From Ophiostoma sp. CBS 140.51 (lineage: Eukaryota; Ascomycota; Sordariomycetes; Ophiostomatales; Ophiostomataceae), in contig JANSLP010000343.1 in assembly GCA_029298735.1 (NCBI GenBank), positions 1-33,509 on the forward strand: DNA of 33,509 nt, read 5' to 3'. Shown in pieces: positions 20,111 through 32,459 of the stretch. The position numbers were made by a program, and so were the translations under genes. Positions within the stretch are counted from its first letter, which is position 1; every line of letters begins with the position of its first letter. The notes under the pieces are model-generated. The model did not search any database, had not been told where the DNA came from, and saw only the letters and a list, made by a program, of their open reading frames with translations.

Positions 20111-20226
20111 GGCAAGATGGCCGAGTGGTTAAGGCGTTGGTTTTAGGCCTCTGTTCTCCTGCAAAGGGAATCCGGTTTTAAAGTCACCAATCCGAAAGGG
20201 CGTGGGTTCGAATCCCACTCTTGTCA
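20111..20226 (+). tRNA. tRNA-Leu(UAG): tRNA-Leu (anticodon UAG) with 37-nt intron
   Basis: Decodes CUA/CUN leucine codons. Acceptor stem GGCAAGA/TCTTGTC (20111-20117 with 20219-20225), discriminator A20226 as usual for leucine. Anticodon stem TTGGT/ACCAA (20137-20141, 20186-20190); mature loop TTTAGGC puts TAG at 20144-20146. The intron is 20148-20184, after base 37. A class II variable arm occupies 20191-20201, and the T stem GTGGG/CCCAC with loop TTCGAAT is perfect. Five T residues follow at 20227-20231. Confidence 0.95.
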
Positions 20227-20231
20227 TTTTT
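20227..20231 (+). terminator. RNA polymerase III T-run terminator of tRNA-Leu
   Basis: Five T residues directly after the discriminator base. Confidence 0.7.
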
Positions 20232-20884
20232 GCTGTTTTGATAAACATCATAATCTTTTTTTTGGTCCGTGTATGATACTTATTTGTTTACATCTAAATT
20301 CATCAGGTATTTTGTGGACTTTTGATTAATGATTCATTTTTGCGGGTTTTATTGTAACTACTCAATTATTCAAGTCGCTGGTCTCGTACTTTGAGCGAGA
20401 TGTCGCTATTGCTTTTTGGATGTTGACTGTAATAAATCACAAATTCGTTTCTCAAAAAAATAAAGTCAAACGCCTGATAATTTGTATCTGCTCTGAGTTT
20501 CCGTCTAACAGAGAACAATGTTGGCCATAGCTGTGCCATTTGCACAGTCAGCAGCCGGAAGTAAAAGTACAAATTCCATTCCCATTTTATGGTTTGTCCC
20601 ACAGGAAATATGATATGACCTCCCCTTGAAAAAGATTACCCGTCTCCTTCGCCAGCGCCCCCTGTACTAAAAATGAAAAGCCCGTGTTGTCCTCCAAATA
20701 TCAAAACAAAGCAGCAAAGAAAATGTAAGGCAGTACAATTCGGAAAGGAGAAAAACCAAACAAAAATAAAAACAATATAGTCTATGCGACCAGGATTCAC
20801 CCAATGTGATAACAATACAGAACAAAGAAGGTTGATGATGAAAAAAGTATTAAGGGGAAGGAATTAGACGTATGCACTGGCGTC
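20232..20884. other. AT-rich stretch, 3' flank of INO80
   Basis: No coding sequence supported. The right part should contain the 3' UTR of the minus-strand INO80 gene. Confidence 0.55.
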
Positions 20885-23800
20885 TCAACCATCGATGCCA
20901 TCAGCAATGGCAAGGCGTTGCTTGACTGACTTGGCCTTCTTCACAGGAACGCGCTTCTTTTTGCCGCCCGCACCACGTGCCTCGCCGGCATCAACTGGGG
21001 TAGCAGCACCCGACTGCTTGTTGTCGTCAAAGTTGCCCTCGCCTGAAAGTATGTTAATAGTGGTTCTTGCACGTAGATAGATTAGATGGCTGATGGAACA
21101 AAATAAACTCACCCTCGTGGTACATATCGTCCAGGCTAGCGCCGCCGTCCATGTCCAGGTTGTTGTTGGCTGCCGCGTTACGCTTGCGCTTGCCACCACG
21201 CTTCTTGGTGGCTTTGTCGTACTCGCCGCTCTCCAGCAGCTCCTTCTCGCGACGCTCAATCATCTCGGCCTGCTCGTCATCCGCCAGCCACAAAGCAATA
21301 TCACGGTTGCGGTTGTCTTGTGCGCGGCGGCCCGAGAAGTCGACACCCATCGACGAAGCACCGCTGCCACCAGAAATGACTACGCGCTGCACCTCTTCCT
21401 TTTGCAGAGCACGCTTGCGGATCCGCTCCTCAATCGTACCACGCGTAATCAGACGGTACACCGTGACCTGGCGCGTTTGACCCAAACGATGCGCACGATC
21501 CATGGCCTGCGAGTCGATGGTAGGGTTCCAATCGGAGTCGTAGAAGATGACAGTGTCGGCTGACGTCAGATTGATACCGAGACCACCTGCACGTGTCGAC
21601 AACAAGAAGACAAAGATCTCCGGACGGGTCTGGAAGTCGTGCACCGTGTCGCGACGATCCTCCAGCTTGGTCGAACCGTCGAGGCGACAGTATTTGTAAT
21701 TGCGGTATGTCAGGTACTCCTCCATGAGGTCGATCATGCGCGTCATCTGGAAGTACAGCAGCACACGGTGACCACCCTCCTTGAGCTTGAACAGAAGCTC
21801 GTCCAGCTTGGCCAGCTTGCCCGAGTCCGTCACGAAGCGACGCATCGACGGCACCGCAATGTTTGTGAATCGCTTCTTTTCGACGTCGGGCGCTGGTAGC
21901 ATCGGTGCGGGCGGGTAGTCCTTCCAAGGCACCTTGTTCGTCACTAGCGTCATCTCCTCCACCGGGTTGATGCCGTAAAGGGCGCGGCGCATAGGGACGT
22001 TGAATAGAAGGTCCTCGCGCTCGGTAACGGTGCCACGGCTGCTGCAAGCAAGTTCGATCGGGGGAGCCGATGCATTCTCACGACCAGCTGCCTCGACACG
22101 CGTCAGACCCGTGTTATCATAAGTGGTGCGAGCCACATTCATGAGCGAGTTGAGAACGCCCTCGCTCGTGATATCAGCCAAGGCCATCCGGTTGTTCCGC
22201 TCGCGTATCTGGAAGAGGGCATGCGCAGGAGTAAAACCGCTCTTGCTCAAAGCGCCGCCATCGGCGTTCTCGTCGTCATATATCACCTGCATACGTCGAA
22301 GACGAGACGACAGTGCAGACGACGACGAGTGCTTGCTAAGAAGGTCGGCACTCCGTGCAAAGACATCGTTGTGAGAAGCACGGTAGGCTTCGCCCGGGCT
22401 CGTGTCGGCAAAGCGAAGGAACGAGAACGCGCCGTCCTCCTTGGCGCTGTCGCGAATGTTCTCTGGCTTCCAGATGTTCATGAGCTGATCAAGGTACTTG
22501 TTGCGGAAGCCGGCGGTGTAGTTGTCGCTGCTGGCCTGGCGCAGGCGGCCACCCTCACGGGCAATAAGACGAGGCAGCTTGTACTCGATCATGTTCCGGG
22601 CCGAGTAGCCAACGGGGACGTTATTACCCTCCCGGCTGAACGAGGCCGTCTCGGCAAAGTAGGACATGGAGAATGGCGATGCTGTGTCCGCCCGCTCGAA
22701 GAGGTCAGGGTGGTTGCAGACTTTGCGGAACTGCATGACGAGGTTCATGAGTGTCTTGGAATCGTTGTCGTCGCCCAGAGTGGCCTTTTCGATAAGGTCC
22801 ATGATGCTGATCTGGTTGCGAAGGTTGGCATAGTAGGCGCGCTGGCGGTACGTCAAGTCACAGAAAACGTCCAACTCGATCTTGTCGCCGAGCTCCTTCT
22901 GCACATGCTTCTTGACACGCCGAAGCATGAATGGCTTAAGAATCATGTGCAGACGCTTCAGCTGATCTTCGTTGAGCTTCGTATTACTTGTCGCGTGCGA
23001 TTCGATATCCTTGGAGAACCATTCACTGAACTCGTCGTGGGAATCGAAGAGAGACGGCATGATGAAATGCAGCAGGGCCCAAAGCTCCTGCATGTTGTTC
23101 TGGATGGGAGTACCAGTGAGTAGGAGACGGTTGCGGCAGTGGTAGTTGAGTAGCACCTTCCAACGCGAACTCTGAGAACTCTTGATGGCTTGCGCCTCGT
23201 CCAGAATCATGTACTGCCAGCGCATCTTGGACATGAAGGCCACATCCGCCACGACCAGCTGGTACGAGGTGACGAGCACGTGGAACTGCGCGCTCTTCTT
23301 GTACATGGAGTGCCGGCGATCCCAGAACTTGCGCAGCACCTTGCGGTCACCGGCTGAGCCCCAGTACGGAAGCACCTTGAACTCGGGCACGAACTTTTGG
23401 ATTTCCTGCTGCCAGTTGTGAAGGGTGGATGCGGGCGCGACAACAAGGAAGGGACCCCAAATGTCGTACTTCTCCGCCAGGTACGCCATGACAGAGATGG
23501 ACTGGACCGTCTTGCCGAGACCCATCTCGTCGGCAAGAATACCGTTGATGCCCTGCTCGTACAGGTTAACCAGCCAGTTGAGACCCTTAAGCTGGTACTC
23601 CTTGAGCTGCGCGTTGAGCAGCTTTGGCTGTTCAATTTCGACATCACCCAAACCGGTCGGGTTCTGGAAGTTCATCTCGCCTTCCTCGTCCATGTCATTT
23701 TCGTTGTTGAATTCACGCGCCTTCTGTTGGGCTTCGGCAATGGCGTTCTGGGCGTTGGCCATGGCAGCAGCACGCAGTTGGGTCTCGTCCTCGGCGTCGA

Positions 23801-26800
23801 AATCCAAGTCTTCGAAATCGGTGACCTTGGCGCCCACAGGGCCAGACGGTTCGTCCACCTTGAGGCCATTGGCTTTGTCGGCACCCGCACGGCCATTGGC
23901 AGCTTGTTTGGCGATTTCGTCGGGATGGTCGGTACTGCGCTCAACCTCGTCTGTCTTGATCTTCTTGCCAATGAAATGAGAGTACAGCTCGGTCTGCGAG
24001 ATGAGGAAGTTGAGCTTGCGCTTCTGCCGGGCAGCTTCGCGATCGGCTTCCTCCTTGCGTGCATTCTCGAGCTCCTGCCGCTCGGCGGCCTTGCGCTGGT
24101 CACGTTCTTCACGCTCGTTGCGCTTCCAGAAGGTCATCATGTCGCGCATGACACGTTTGGCGCGCGCCTGCAGATCCTTGTTGCCCTTGTTGGTACGAAG
24201 CTGCCATCTCTTGGCCTCCTTGGATGCAAGAAGGGCCGTCTTCTTGAGGTTGGAAGCCTTGGTAGAGTAGGAGTCGGTCGCAAGACGGAACGTCTTGCTG
24301 ACGTCTTTCCGGGCGAGGTCGCGCCAAATTTGATCGTAGATTTGGATAAAGCCCTTAGTCTGGAACGGGTCTTTGGGTGGCGCGGCGGCTTCAGCGGCGG
24401 CGGCAGCAGCCGCAGCGGCGGCGGCCTTCTCCTTCTCCTTCTTGCTGGACTTGGGCTCAGCGTTCTCCTTGTTTGAGTAGTCTTCGCGGCCAGAGTCGTC
24501 GCGGCCAGGTGTGCCATTGGCACCAGAGCCCTTCTTGAACTTGATGCGGATCTTGGAAGTCTCTTCCTTCGACGGCAAGGCCTCGCCGGCATCCAGGGCG
24601 GCCTGGGCAGCCTCGGCGTTCTCCTTCTCTTGCTGCTTCTGCTCCTTAGACTTCTTGGGCCGGGAACCACCGCGACCCTTGGCCTTCGCCTTGCCCGGCT
24701 CCATGTCTGTCGCTTGGAAGGTAGCCATAGTTCCTCCCTCGAGGTTCAGTTCAATGGCGGCATTGCGGACGGGGCCCTTGATGCCCTTTTGCAGGATGAG
24801 CTTGGTCTGCTGTACCTTCTTATTGGCACGTTCAGCTTCGCGGAGCAGCTTCTGGCGCTCATGCTCGTCTTCAGCCAAGGCAGCGCGGGCCAAGGCAGCC
24901 TTCTTCTGCTCCAGCGTAACGGCCATGGACTTCTCTCTCCGGCGCTTGCGCTGCATGTCCTTCTTGCGCTCCTTCTCGGCAAACAGCTCTTGCTGGCGTA
25001 CCTCCTGAAGAGCGTCGTTGTAGTAGATCTCGTAGTAACGCTTGGTGCCAAGGTAGCTGTGGTCCTCGAGACGCTTGGCCAGGGACTCGGCGAGCTCGGC
25101 TCTGCGGACGTGACGGAGCTCGGCGTCCTTGGCAGCCATTTGCAGCTGGCGGCGACGCTGGCGCTCCTTCCAGGCACGCTGTTCCTCGTCGAACTGCGAG
25201 TCATCGAGGTACTCGTGAGCGTCAAAGTCTTCGGCAGAGTCCAGCTTCTTCATGAAGCTCTGGATGTTCTTTTCAGCGTTTGCTGAGGAGGAAACTGAGA
25301 TCCTCTTCTTCTGCTGGCCATTGGGGCCTCGCTTGGCGGGGACGCGCGGCTCGGGGGCAGGAGCTGCGAGCTTTGTAGATGAACGACGCGACGTCTTGGG
25401 TGCAGCCTCGGAGAGGGCGGTGCCCTCCTTATCGACATCCCTTGACATTCTGCTACTTGACGCACGGGGCTTAGCCACGCGACGCGGGACGCGGCCCTGC
25501 TTCTTATCGTCTGGCTTCTCCAGCTTGATAACGCGTGAGCCGCGGCTCACAGTGTGCTCAGACTCGTAGTCGGTGGGGGGAAGACTTGAAGATTTGGCTC
25601 GTGGTTCATCGGCAGCAGGCTCAGCGCTAGACAGGATGTTGGAGAAAGACATCAAATCGGCGGTTCTCTTTGGCGTCTGTAGATGATAAAAGGTCAGCGA
25701 AATGTGAGAAAAGAATAAGGTATGCCAGGCGCCATCGGGAGCCGGCAAAAGCGAGATGACTTCAAAGTCAAACGTAGTGAAGCCTGGCGCGAGTCAACGG
25801 TATTCACTTACACTTGCTGGGGCTGATGCCTTGGATGGAGCTGGCGAGTTATCCTTTGTGTAAATGGAGTGAGACGTGCCGTTTGGTGGTGGCGAGCCCA
25901 ACATGCTCGACGGTGGCTGCCGTAAGGATGGAGAGGCCATGTTTGTAGAAGGATTGGGAGATTGTGCCGACGACTCGGATATGGGAACCGCAGGTGTCGA
26001 TTCAGAACGGTTTCGAGAGTGTGAGACGAAGGGGCTGCGAGGAGCAGCAGCAGCAGTCGATTGGGATGGGTAGCCGTGGGTATCGCGATGCTGTCGATGG
26101 GGGAAAAGAGAAGAATCTCATGTCAGTCCAAAGTGTCACGTCACGCTTGTCGAAGCTGCATTTTAACGTGTGGAAGTTGCTGAGTGGATGGATGAAGGGG
26201 TCGTAATGGTGATTCGATGGGCAATGGACAGAAAAAAACGCGTTTGTCGCGAGAGACTGGCTTTGTTGATGGGGGCGATGATGGCTGTGATGAAAAAGAA
26301 AGGGGGAATTGGAAATGGGCGAAGGAAAAGAATGACAAGAAGGAAAGGAAAGGAGGCCGGAAAATCGAAAACGGAAATGCAAAATTGGGCGACGGAACAG
26401 AAACGCGAACGATTGAACCAATGATTAAGTGGAGGCGTAGCGGACGTGGGAACGAGAAAAAGGGAGCGTAAGGGAGATATGGAAAATAAGGGCAAAAAGT
26501 GATGTAGGAGAAATTTTGGAGACGGAGTTGCGCGGGCGTGGATGATGAGACAAGGGCGAAAGCGTGGGAAAGAGCAAAGCGTCAGGCGCGCGAATCCAGA
26601 AAGAGCCACAGCACGAAGGGCAGGAGCAGCAGGGGAAAACGCACGAACGCCAAAACCAGCAGGAGCCACACAGGTGATGATTGGCGTCAGCCAACAAACC
26701 GATGCCAGGATCGACTACTCCGTATCTTGGCCCAAGCCCTGTGCATTTTGTGTCTGGGAATTCAGGCTGCCGACTAATACAGGAAAACAACGGGCAGGGG

Positions 26801-27657
26801 AGACAAGGAACAGCAACAGCAATGATGGGGAAGAGGGAACAACGAAACGAGCGCAACGAAATAAGAACTGCGCCCGGGGGGAAACTGGATATAGGAATAG
26901 GATAATGATGAAAAGAAAAACGGTGGAGGAGCCGGGGGAAGACTCGGGACGAAGCAAGACAAGTAGAGCAGACGCAGACGGGGAATCAAATCATCAAGGC
27001 GCAATGGACGAGGATACGGAGGGGAGGACACGGCAGATACGCGCAAAAGATACTCACCTGGCTATTGTCGCGCCGAGAGCGCGAATCTGAAGTATGGGGG
27101 TCGGCCGATGACGCAGTGCCGGTCGCCGCGGCAGTCGCAGTTGTGGTATCAGTGGTCGGGTCGTAGAACTTGCCGGAACCCTTCTCGCGCGGCGCGTCGC
27201 CGTGTGCCGAATAAGGTGTAGACGCGGCGGATGCGCCCGGCAGCGGCGCAAGGTGCGGCGAGCGCGAGCGCGACACGGATAAGGGTGGCGGGCGGTGTTG
27301 CAGGGGCGGGCTGTTGTTGAGCAGGTTGTTCACGGCCGGGCCGACAGAGGCAGGCGAGGCTTGACGGGCAGTTGGCGAGGCCAGCGGACGAAATTCTTGC
27401 TTGGTGGGCGAGCGCAGCGCAAAAGTGTCGTGGGCGCGGTGGGAGGAGGAAGCCGTCGACGAGGCGTGGGAGTGCGAGTGCTGGTGGCGAGATGGGTACG
27501 GAGAGGCAGAGGCCGCGGGCTGCTCAGGCTCAGGGTTGAGGATGTCAATGGCGCGTCGCCGCGAACGGTCGTTGCTGCCGCCGTTGCTGCCGTTGGCTGT
27601 TGCGCTGTCGTTGTTGTCGGACGAACGACCTAAGACGGTCGAGTGGAAGTTGTCCAT
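20885..27657 (-). CDS. INO80: INO80 chromatin-remodelling ATPase (Snf2 family)
   Basis: Exons 27657-27058, 26090-25812, 25676-21113 and 21042-20885 encode 1866 aa; introns are 967, 135 and 70 nt with standard GTGAGT/GTAAGT donors and CAG acceptors. It is the catalytic subunit of the INO80 complex, which slides nucleosomes and exchanges H2A.Z in promoters, replication and repair. The first ~400 residues are disordered Ser/Pro-rich sequence, followed by Lys/Arg/Glu-rich helices (about 448-541) and a poly-Ala tract near 710-725. The DBINO/HSA-type region, which binds actin and Arps, is at about 733-866. Snf2 lobe 1 has Walker A DEMGLGKT (about 1009-1015) and DEAQ near 1119. A ~285-residue insert (about 1285-1570), where Rvb1/Rvb2 bind in this family, separates lobe 2, with DRAHRLGQ near 1688. 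The insert and DBINO together distinguish INO80 from Swr1 and Snf2. The length is normal. ARB1, the next gene, is on the same strand 2.9 kb upstream. Confidence 0.96.
26091..27057 (-). other. INO80: Intron 1 of INO80, unusually long (967 nt)
   Basis: The donor is CAG|GTGAGT after codon 200. The acceptor follows a CTGAC branch-like site and a T/C tract ending CAG at 26091-26093. Both ends are phase 0. No internal exon with conserved protein sequence was found, but a small cassette exon cannot be excluded. Confidence 0.7.
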
Positions 27658-28300
27658 GGCTTCTATTATGTGTATCTGTCGTGCAGGTCTCGTCTCGCTG
27701 TTCCTCCAATGCTGATTGTGTGGTGGCTTTTCTTGTCGTGGGGCTCGAAAAGCTGCGCCGGCTCGTGAGAGTGACGAATGCGGTTATGGTGGGCAGCCAA
27801 TTGCGACCTAGGCTAGCGACGAGCTCTTACAAGACAAGAGCGAAAAAAGAAAAGGAAGGAAAGAGGAAGGAGGGAAAAGGGAAAAGAGAAGAAAAAGAAA
27901 GAACACGGAGATGCTATGTTGGCCGCATCGGTGTCGGGGTTTGCAGAGCGAAACACGCATGTGAGAATGGATCGGATGCCCTGGGCGATGGTTGGCAGAG
28001 TGCTGTGCCGATTTCGTGCCTTTTTTGTGCTGGTGGCGGCGATGCGCGAGGCGATGGGCCCAGGACAGGTAGAACAGCGCAAAAAGCCCACGAAACTCGA
28101 GATCGGAGGCCAAAGAGCCCCCAAAACGTCAAAATGCTGCGATTATACAGCGCCTTCTCTCCAAAAGTCACGATAACCCCGGTATCATGCGCGTTGGTGC
28201 GGAAACGAGTATTGAGGCGATGGCGATGTTCGTCGTGATGGCGATGGTGATGTAGCGCGGGGGGTGGGCGGATTGGGGGATGAAGATGGCAAGTTGCAGG
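27658..28300 (-). promoter_or_regulatory. Upstream region of INO80
   Basis: Purine-rich on plus (about 27835-27900), so pyrimidine-rich in the direction of INO80 transcription. Fits promoter and 5' leader. No TATA box evident, as usual for a housekeeping gene. Confidence 0.45.
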
Positions 28301-30527
28301 ATAGAACGGATGGGGGATGGGAGGATGAGATGGAAATTAGGTGATGGCGGTGGAAGCCCAGACTCGAGAACGAGTGACGCCCTTTTTTGGTGCGCCTTTG
28401 CTCGGCGAGCTTTTTTTCCTTTTTTCCCTCTTTTTTCTCTACGGCCTTTATTGCGTTGCTCTGGTCCTGCGAACTATTCTGGGCTTGTTCCTTCCCTCGT
28501 TTCCCGGTTGGGAGTACGAAGTACATGTGTTTACGTGCACTTTCCGCGCTTGAACCAAGTCTCCCCTCCTTCTCGCCCGTTGTAACCCATGAGAGCTGAG
28601 AGCTTTGTCTTGTCATGTCGTCTCGTCTCTTTCCTTTTTCTGACATATACAAATTTCTATCATTTCCATGTTTTATTATCCTCCCCGTTCTTTCTTTTCT
28701 ATTCTTGTAGGCGACACATGTCTTCTCGGCTCTTCCCCCTCGTACCTTAACCCATTTTTTGTTGTACTGGTACCTGCCTCGTCTGCCAACCCCGTGTGGC
28801 CCCATACTTGGGTCCCTCTTTCCCTCTCTTTCCCTTGCAAGTTCGCTTCCGTGGCCTTGCCCCCCAAATCTCACCTTTCCACAACGCAACTCCCGTTCGT
28901 GTGTTTTTGGTGCATTTTGGGTCGTGGGATCTTCTGGGGCCGCACCACCCCGGCTCCTCGGCCAATGGCAGTGTTCCAGGCACTTCGATTCTCTCCCCTC
29001 AGCCTGGCACGACGCTAATGCATCCGCCCCTTTCTTCTTTCGGAATTTGTCGACAAACGACGAGAATGAGCAAAGACGCAAAAGGAGGGCGATGCGGCAA
29101 AAAGAAAGCCTGAAGCCTTGAGACGGAGTTGCAAAATTCTTGTCTCTTGTCACTTGTCTCTTGCCCTCTTTTTTCTGATTTTTCTCCCTTGCACCTTCCC
29201 TCGCTTCCATCATCTCGCCGCTATATCGGTTGGGCCAGGGCGATCCACTCCACAACGACTTTCCTGCCACGTCTTCACCCCAGAGCGACTGCCGTGACAA
29301 TGTTCGTGTCCATTAATTATCCATTGTCCATTTTGCGTGCCTTCTGTTTTCGCTCCCGTCTGATTGTCGCCACACAACTCGAACCCACGATTTCGCCTCC
29401 GACTTTTGTTCCTTGTGTTTCGCTTCATCACTCTTGCCCTAACACCACGTATATATTGCACAGAATAATCGTAGACCAATTATCGCCAGTAAGCATCCAT
29501 GACCGTGCGCCATTCGACATTTGACGATCGATCGTATGCAGTAATATGGAGCACAGGGTAACCAACAACAGGGGCGCGTAATAACCAGCTCGTGTCCAGT
29601 AGAGCAGTACATTCCGTAATTCACGATGCTGGAATTATAGGTGCCCTCAGTTTAACCGCGGATTAGAGTGGAATAAGAACAAGGAACACAATGTTGCTCG
29701 CAGAACGGCTGGCTGGATGAGATGCTCCGTCACAGGCGGACAGGCGAAACGACACGACGCATACGAAAAAGGAGACACGACACAGCACGGTGGCATAAAT
29801 GGAGACCCAAAAATAATGCAAGCCATCCGATCGCAGAAACTGAAACGATATTTATATCAAACAGACTGTCATTTAAACACCAGCAGGCGTTTTCTGTCCA
29901 GGTTCGATTGAAGTCGATTGTCAGACACAGTCTCGATAGTGCATCGTATGTGCATCCGTCAGCGCCCGCTTTTTAAGGCATCAGGGTATGGTGATGAAAA
30001 AGTTTGCAGGCTCGGCAGGCTCTTTCAGGCCCCCGGACTTAGTCGCAGTTATCATCATCGGCCCCCATCGGTCAAAAATCGCAAAAAGTCACGCAAGTGA
30101 GGGGAACCATCAGAGGCAAAGGCGCGAGGAAAGGTCTTTTTTGTGAACTGAGGAAGTGAGATCTTCTTGCTGAACGCGCACTGTGCCAAAAAAAAATTTA
30201 CACTTATCATGCAGATCACCACGACTTCACGACTTCAGTACCCAGCACGCTTCCAATTTTAAAGGGGTTTTTTTATCATGTCAACTAGACTCTATTTTTA
30301 AAAAAGAAACCAACAATGTGAATGTGAAATCAACACTCTGGGAAGCATAACAACGTTGCTCTGCCATCGGGTAGGATGCCGAGGCAAACAACACAGGGGA
30401 AACGTAAAGTGGAATAAAATAAAATAAAAATCAACCCATCCAAATCAATCTTGGTGATGCGTTTCCCGCTCTATTATCTTTTTTTGTACTACCATCTTTT
30501 TTTTATCCGTCGAAAAAGAAAAATCAT
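28301..30527. other. Intergenic stretch with plus-strand pyrimidine-rich tract; 3' flank of ARB1
   Basis: About 28385-29250 is T/C-rich on plus, the orientation of a plus-strand promoter or leader, yet no plausible coding sequence follows. The minus-strand 371-codon open frame here is compositional noise. About 29500-30527 is featureless AT-richer DNA including the 3' UTR of ARB1. Confidence 0.4.
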
Positions 30528-32459
30528 TTACACAGCACCGGCGCTGATCATCTTTTTCCGCAGGTAGTTCTTGTACTCCGAAATGCTGCCGTCCCATGTC
30601 CGGATGGTCCGGTTCTCGCACACCAGGATCTGCTTGGCAATCTTGTCGAGCAGACGGAAATCGTGACTGACGACAATCACACCACCGGTGAAGGCGTTGA
30701 TGGCATCCGCCAGACTGTCAATCGTCGGGATATCCAGACCGTTGGTAGGCTCGTCAAGCAGCAGCATGTTGGGGCTCTCAATGGCAAGCAGGGCGAACAC
30801 GATACGGCTCTTCTGACCCTCGGACAGGGTGCCGATCAGGGCAGTCTGGGACTCACCCGACAGACCGTACTTGCCCAGCTGCTGGCGCCAGTACTGGTAG
30901 TCCTGCGACTTCTCGCGGTACTTCTCGCGCACAAAGTCAAGCGCCGACTTGGTCATGTCGAGCTGCTCGGCCGAGTGCTGCGAGTACAGACCAAGCTTCA
31001 AGTGTGTGTGGCGCGACACGGAACCCTCGGTCGGGCTCAGCTTGCCCGTCATCAGACGCAGCAGGGTGGACTTGCCGACACCGTTGGGGCCGACCAGGGC
31101 GGTACGCGAGTCCATGTCGAAACCCAGGTCGATGTTGCGGTACAGGTCGTCCTTGGCGTCGCCCGAGTAAGAGAAGGTGACGTTGTCGAACGACAGAACC
31201 GGGGGCGGCAGCTTCTCGACATCGGCGAAGCGGAATGTGAACACCTTGTCCTGCACAACGGGCTGAATAAAACCGTCGGCCTCCATCTTGTCGAGAATCT
31301 TCTGCCGGGACTTGGCCTGGCGCACCAGGTTGGCGTAGGTACCAGCGCTGGCAATGAACTTCTTGATGTGGACAATCTCCTCCTGCTGCTTGGTGTAGGC
31401 CTTCATCTGGTTGGTCTCCAACTCGGACCGCGTCTTCACGTACGAGTCGTAGTTACCACCAAAGTACATCAGCTTCTTCTCGCGCATGTCAATCATGGTC
31501 GAGCAGACACCGTTCAGGAAATCCTGCGAGTGCGAGACAAGCACCAGTGTGCGCTCCCACTTCTTCAGGTACTCCTCCAGCCACACGCAGGCCTCCAGAT
31601 CCAAATGGGCCGTCGGGTCGTCGAGCAGCAGCAGCGACGGCTTGACGAACAGCGCCTTGGCAAGCGCCACACGCATCCGCCAGCCACCAGACATGTCCTT
31701 GGTCTTCTTGTTGATCGTCGTCTTGTTGAAGCCCAGACCCGTCAGAATCAGCGAGGCACGGGTGCCGAATGTCGAGGGGTCCATCTTCTCCATGTGCTGT
31801 TGAGATTGTCAGTTGACTGTGGATAAATATAAAACAAAGGAGGGAGGCTCATAGTTACTTACGTCGTACAGGTCCATCAGCACCGGGCTCTCGGGACCCT
31901 CGTCCTCGAGCAGCTTCTCGGCCATCCTGTCAAGACGCTCCAGCTCGTTCTCGGCCTCCTTGACGACCCACTCAAGGGCGCCCAGCTCGCTCGGCGGCGC
32001 ACCCTCGTTAAGCAGGTAGATGTCGACAAAGTCCGGGATGGGGAACTCGCGGGCGTCGATGGCCTTCATCAGCGTAGACTTTCCGCAGCCGTTCTCGCCC
32101 AGCAGACCGTAACGCTTGCCGTATGTGAGCTCAAGAGTCGAGTCCGTGATGAGGACGCGACCGTGAAACACCAGACTGGTGCTTGTGATCTTGACGTCAC
32201 GGCTGGTAGACGTCGAAGCCAGCACACCCGTCGTGACGCGGTCCGACAGGCCGTGCTTGTCCATCTGTGCAGCCAACCGCTTCACCTCATCGGGGTCGTT
32301 GACAATCGCATTGCCGTCGGCGTCGACCTCGTCGCCATTAACCGAGGCCGCGGTGCTGGCGTTCTTCGAGCCGGCCTTTGACCGAGAAGCGACAGTCTTC
32401 TTGCCGCCACCGTCGGCGGCCTTCTTTGCGAGTCTCTTCTCCTTGGAGGCGGAAACCAT
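30528..32459 (-). CDS. ARB1: ARB1, ABC-F ATPase for ribosome biogenesis
   Basis: Exons 32459-31863 and 31796-30528 encode 621 aa; the 66-nt intron (31797-31862) has a GTAAGT donor and a CAG acceptor and joins in phase 0. Yeast Arb1 is an essential cytoplasmic and nuclear ATPase needed for 40S and 60S subunit maturation. There are two ABC domains and no membrane helices. NBD1 has Walker A GENGCGKST (about 116-125), signature MSGGW (near 235) and Walker B LLLLDDPT (near 258), with Asp in place of the usual catalytic Glu. NBD2 has GPNGVGKST (near 437), signature LSEGQ (near 524) and LLLDEPTNGLD (near 546). The linker carries the KQAKSRQK-like basic segment typical of Arb1. The N-terminus is Lys/Ala-rich. 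The ATG at 32459 (A at -3, G at +4) matches the fungal N-terminus; an in-frame upstream ATG would add a hydrophobic, unrelated leader. Confidence 0.96.

Noticed and set aside
23397..24476. Plus-strand 359-codon frame antisense to INO80
   Set aside because: Mirror of the INO80 coding frame with its codon bias; no independent support.
28185..29300. Minus-strand open frame of 371 codons
   Set aside because: Lys/Arg/Glu/Gly-rich by composition, being the complement of a T/C-rich tract; no domain or conserved motif.
29978..30062. Possible minus-strand C/D-box snoRNA
   Set aside because: A TGATGA-like word and a CTGA word lie about 80 nt apart, but no convincing terminal stem or internal box pair was found.
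30663..31826. Plus-strand 387-codon frame antisense to ARB1
   Set aside because: Antisense shadow of two conserved ABC domains.
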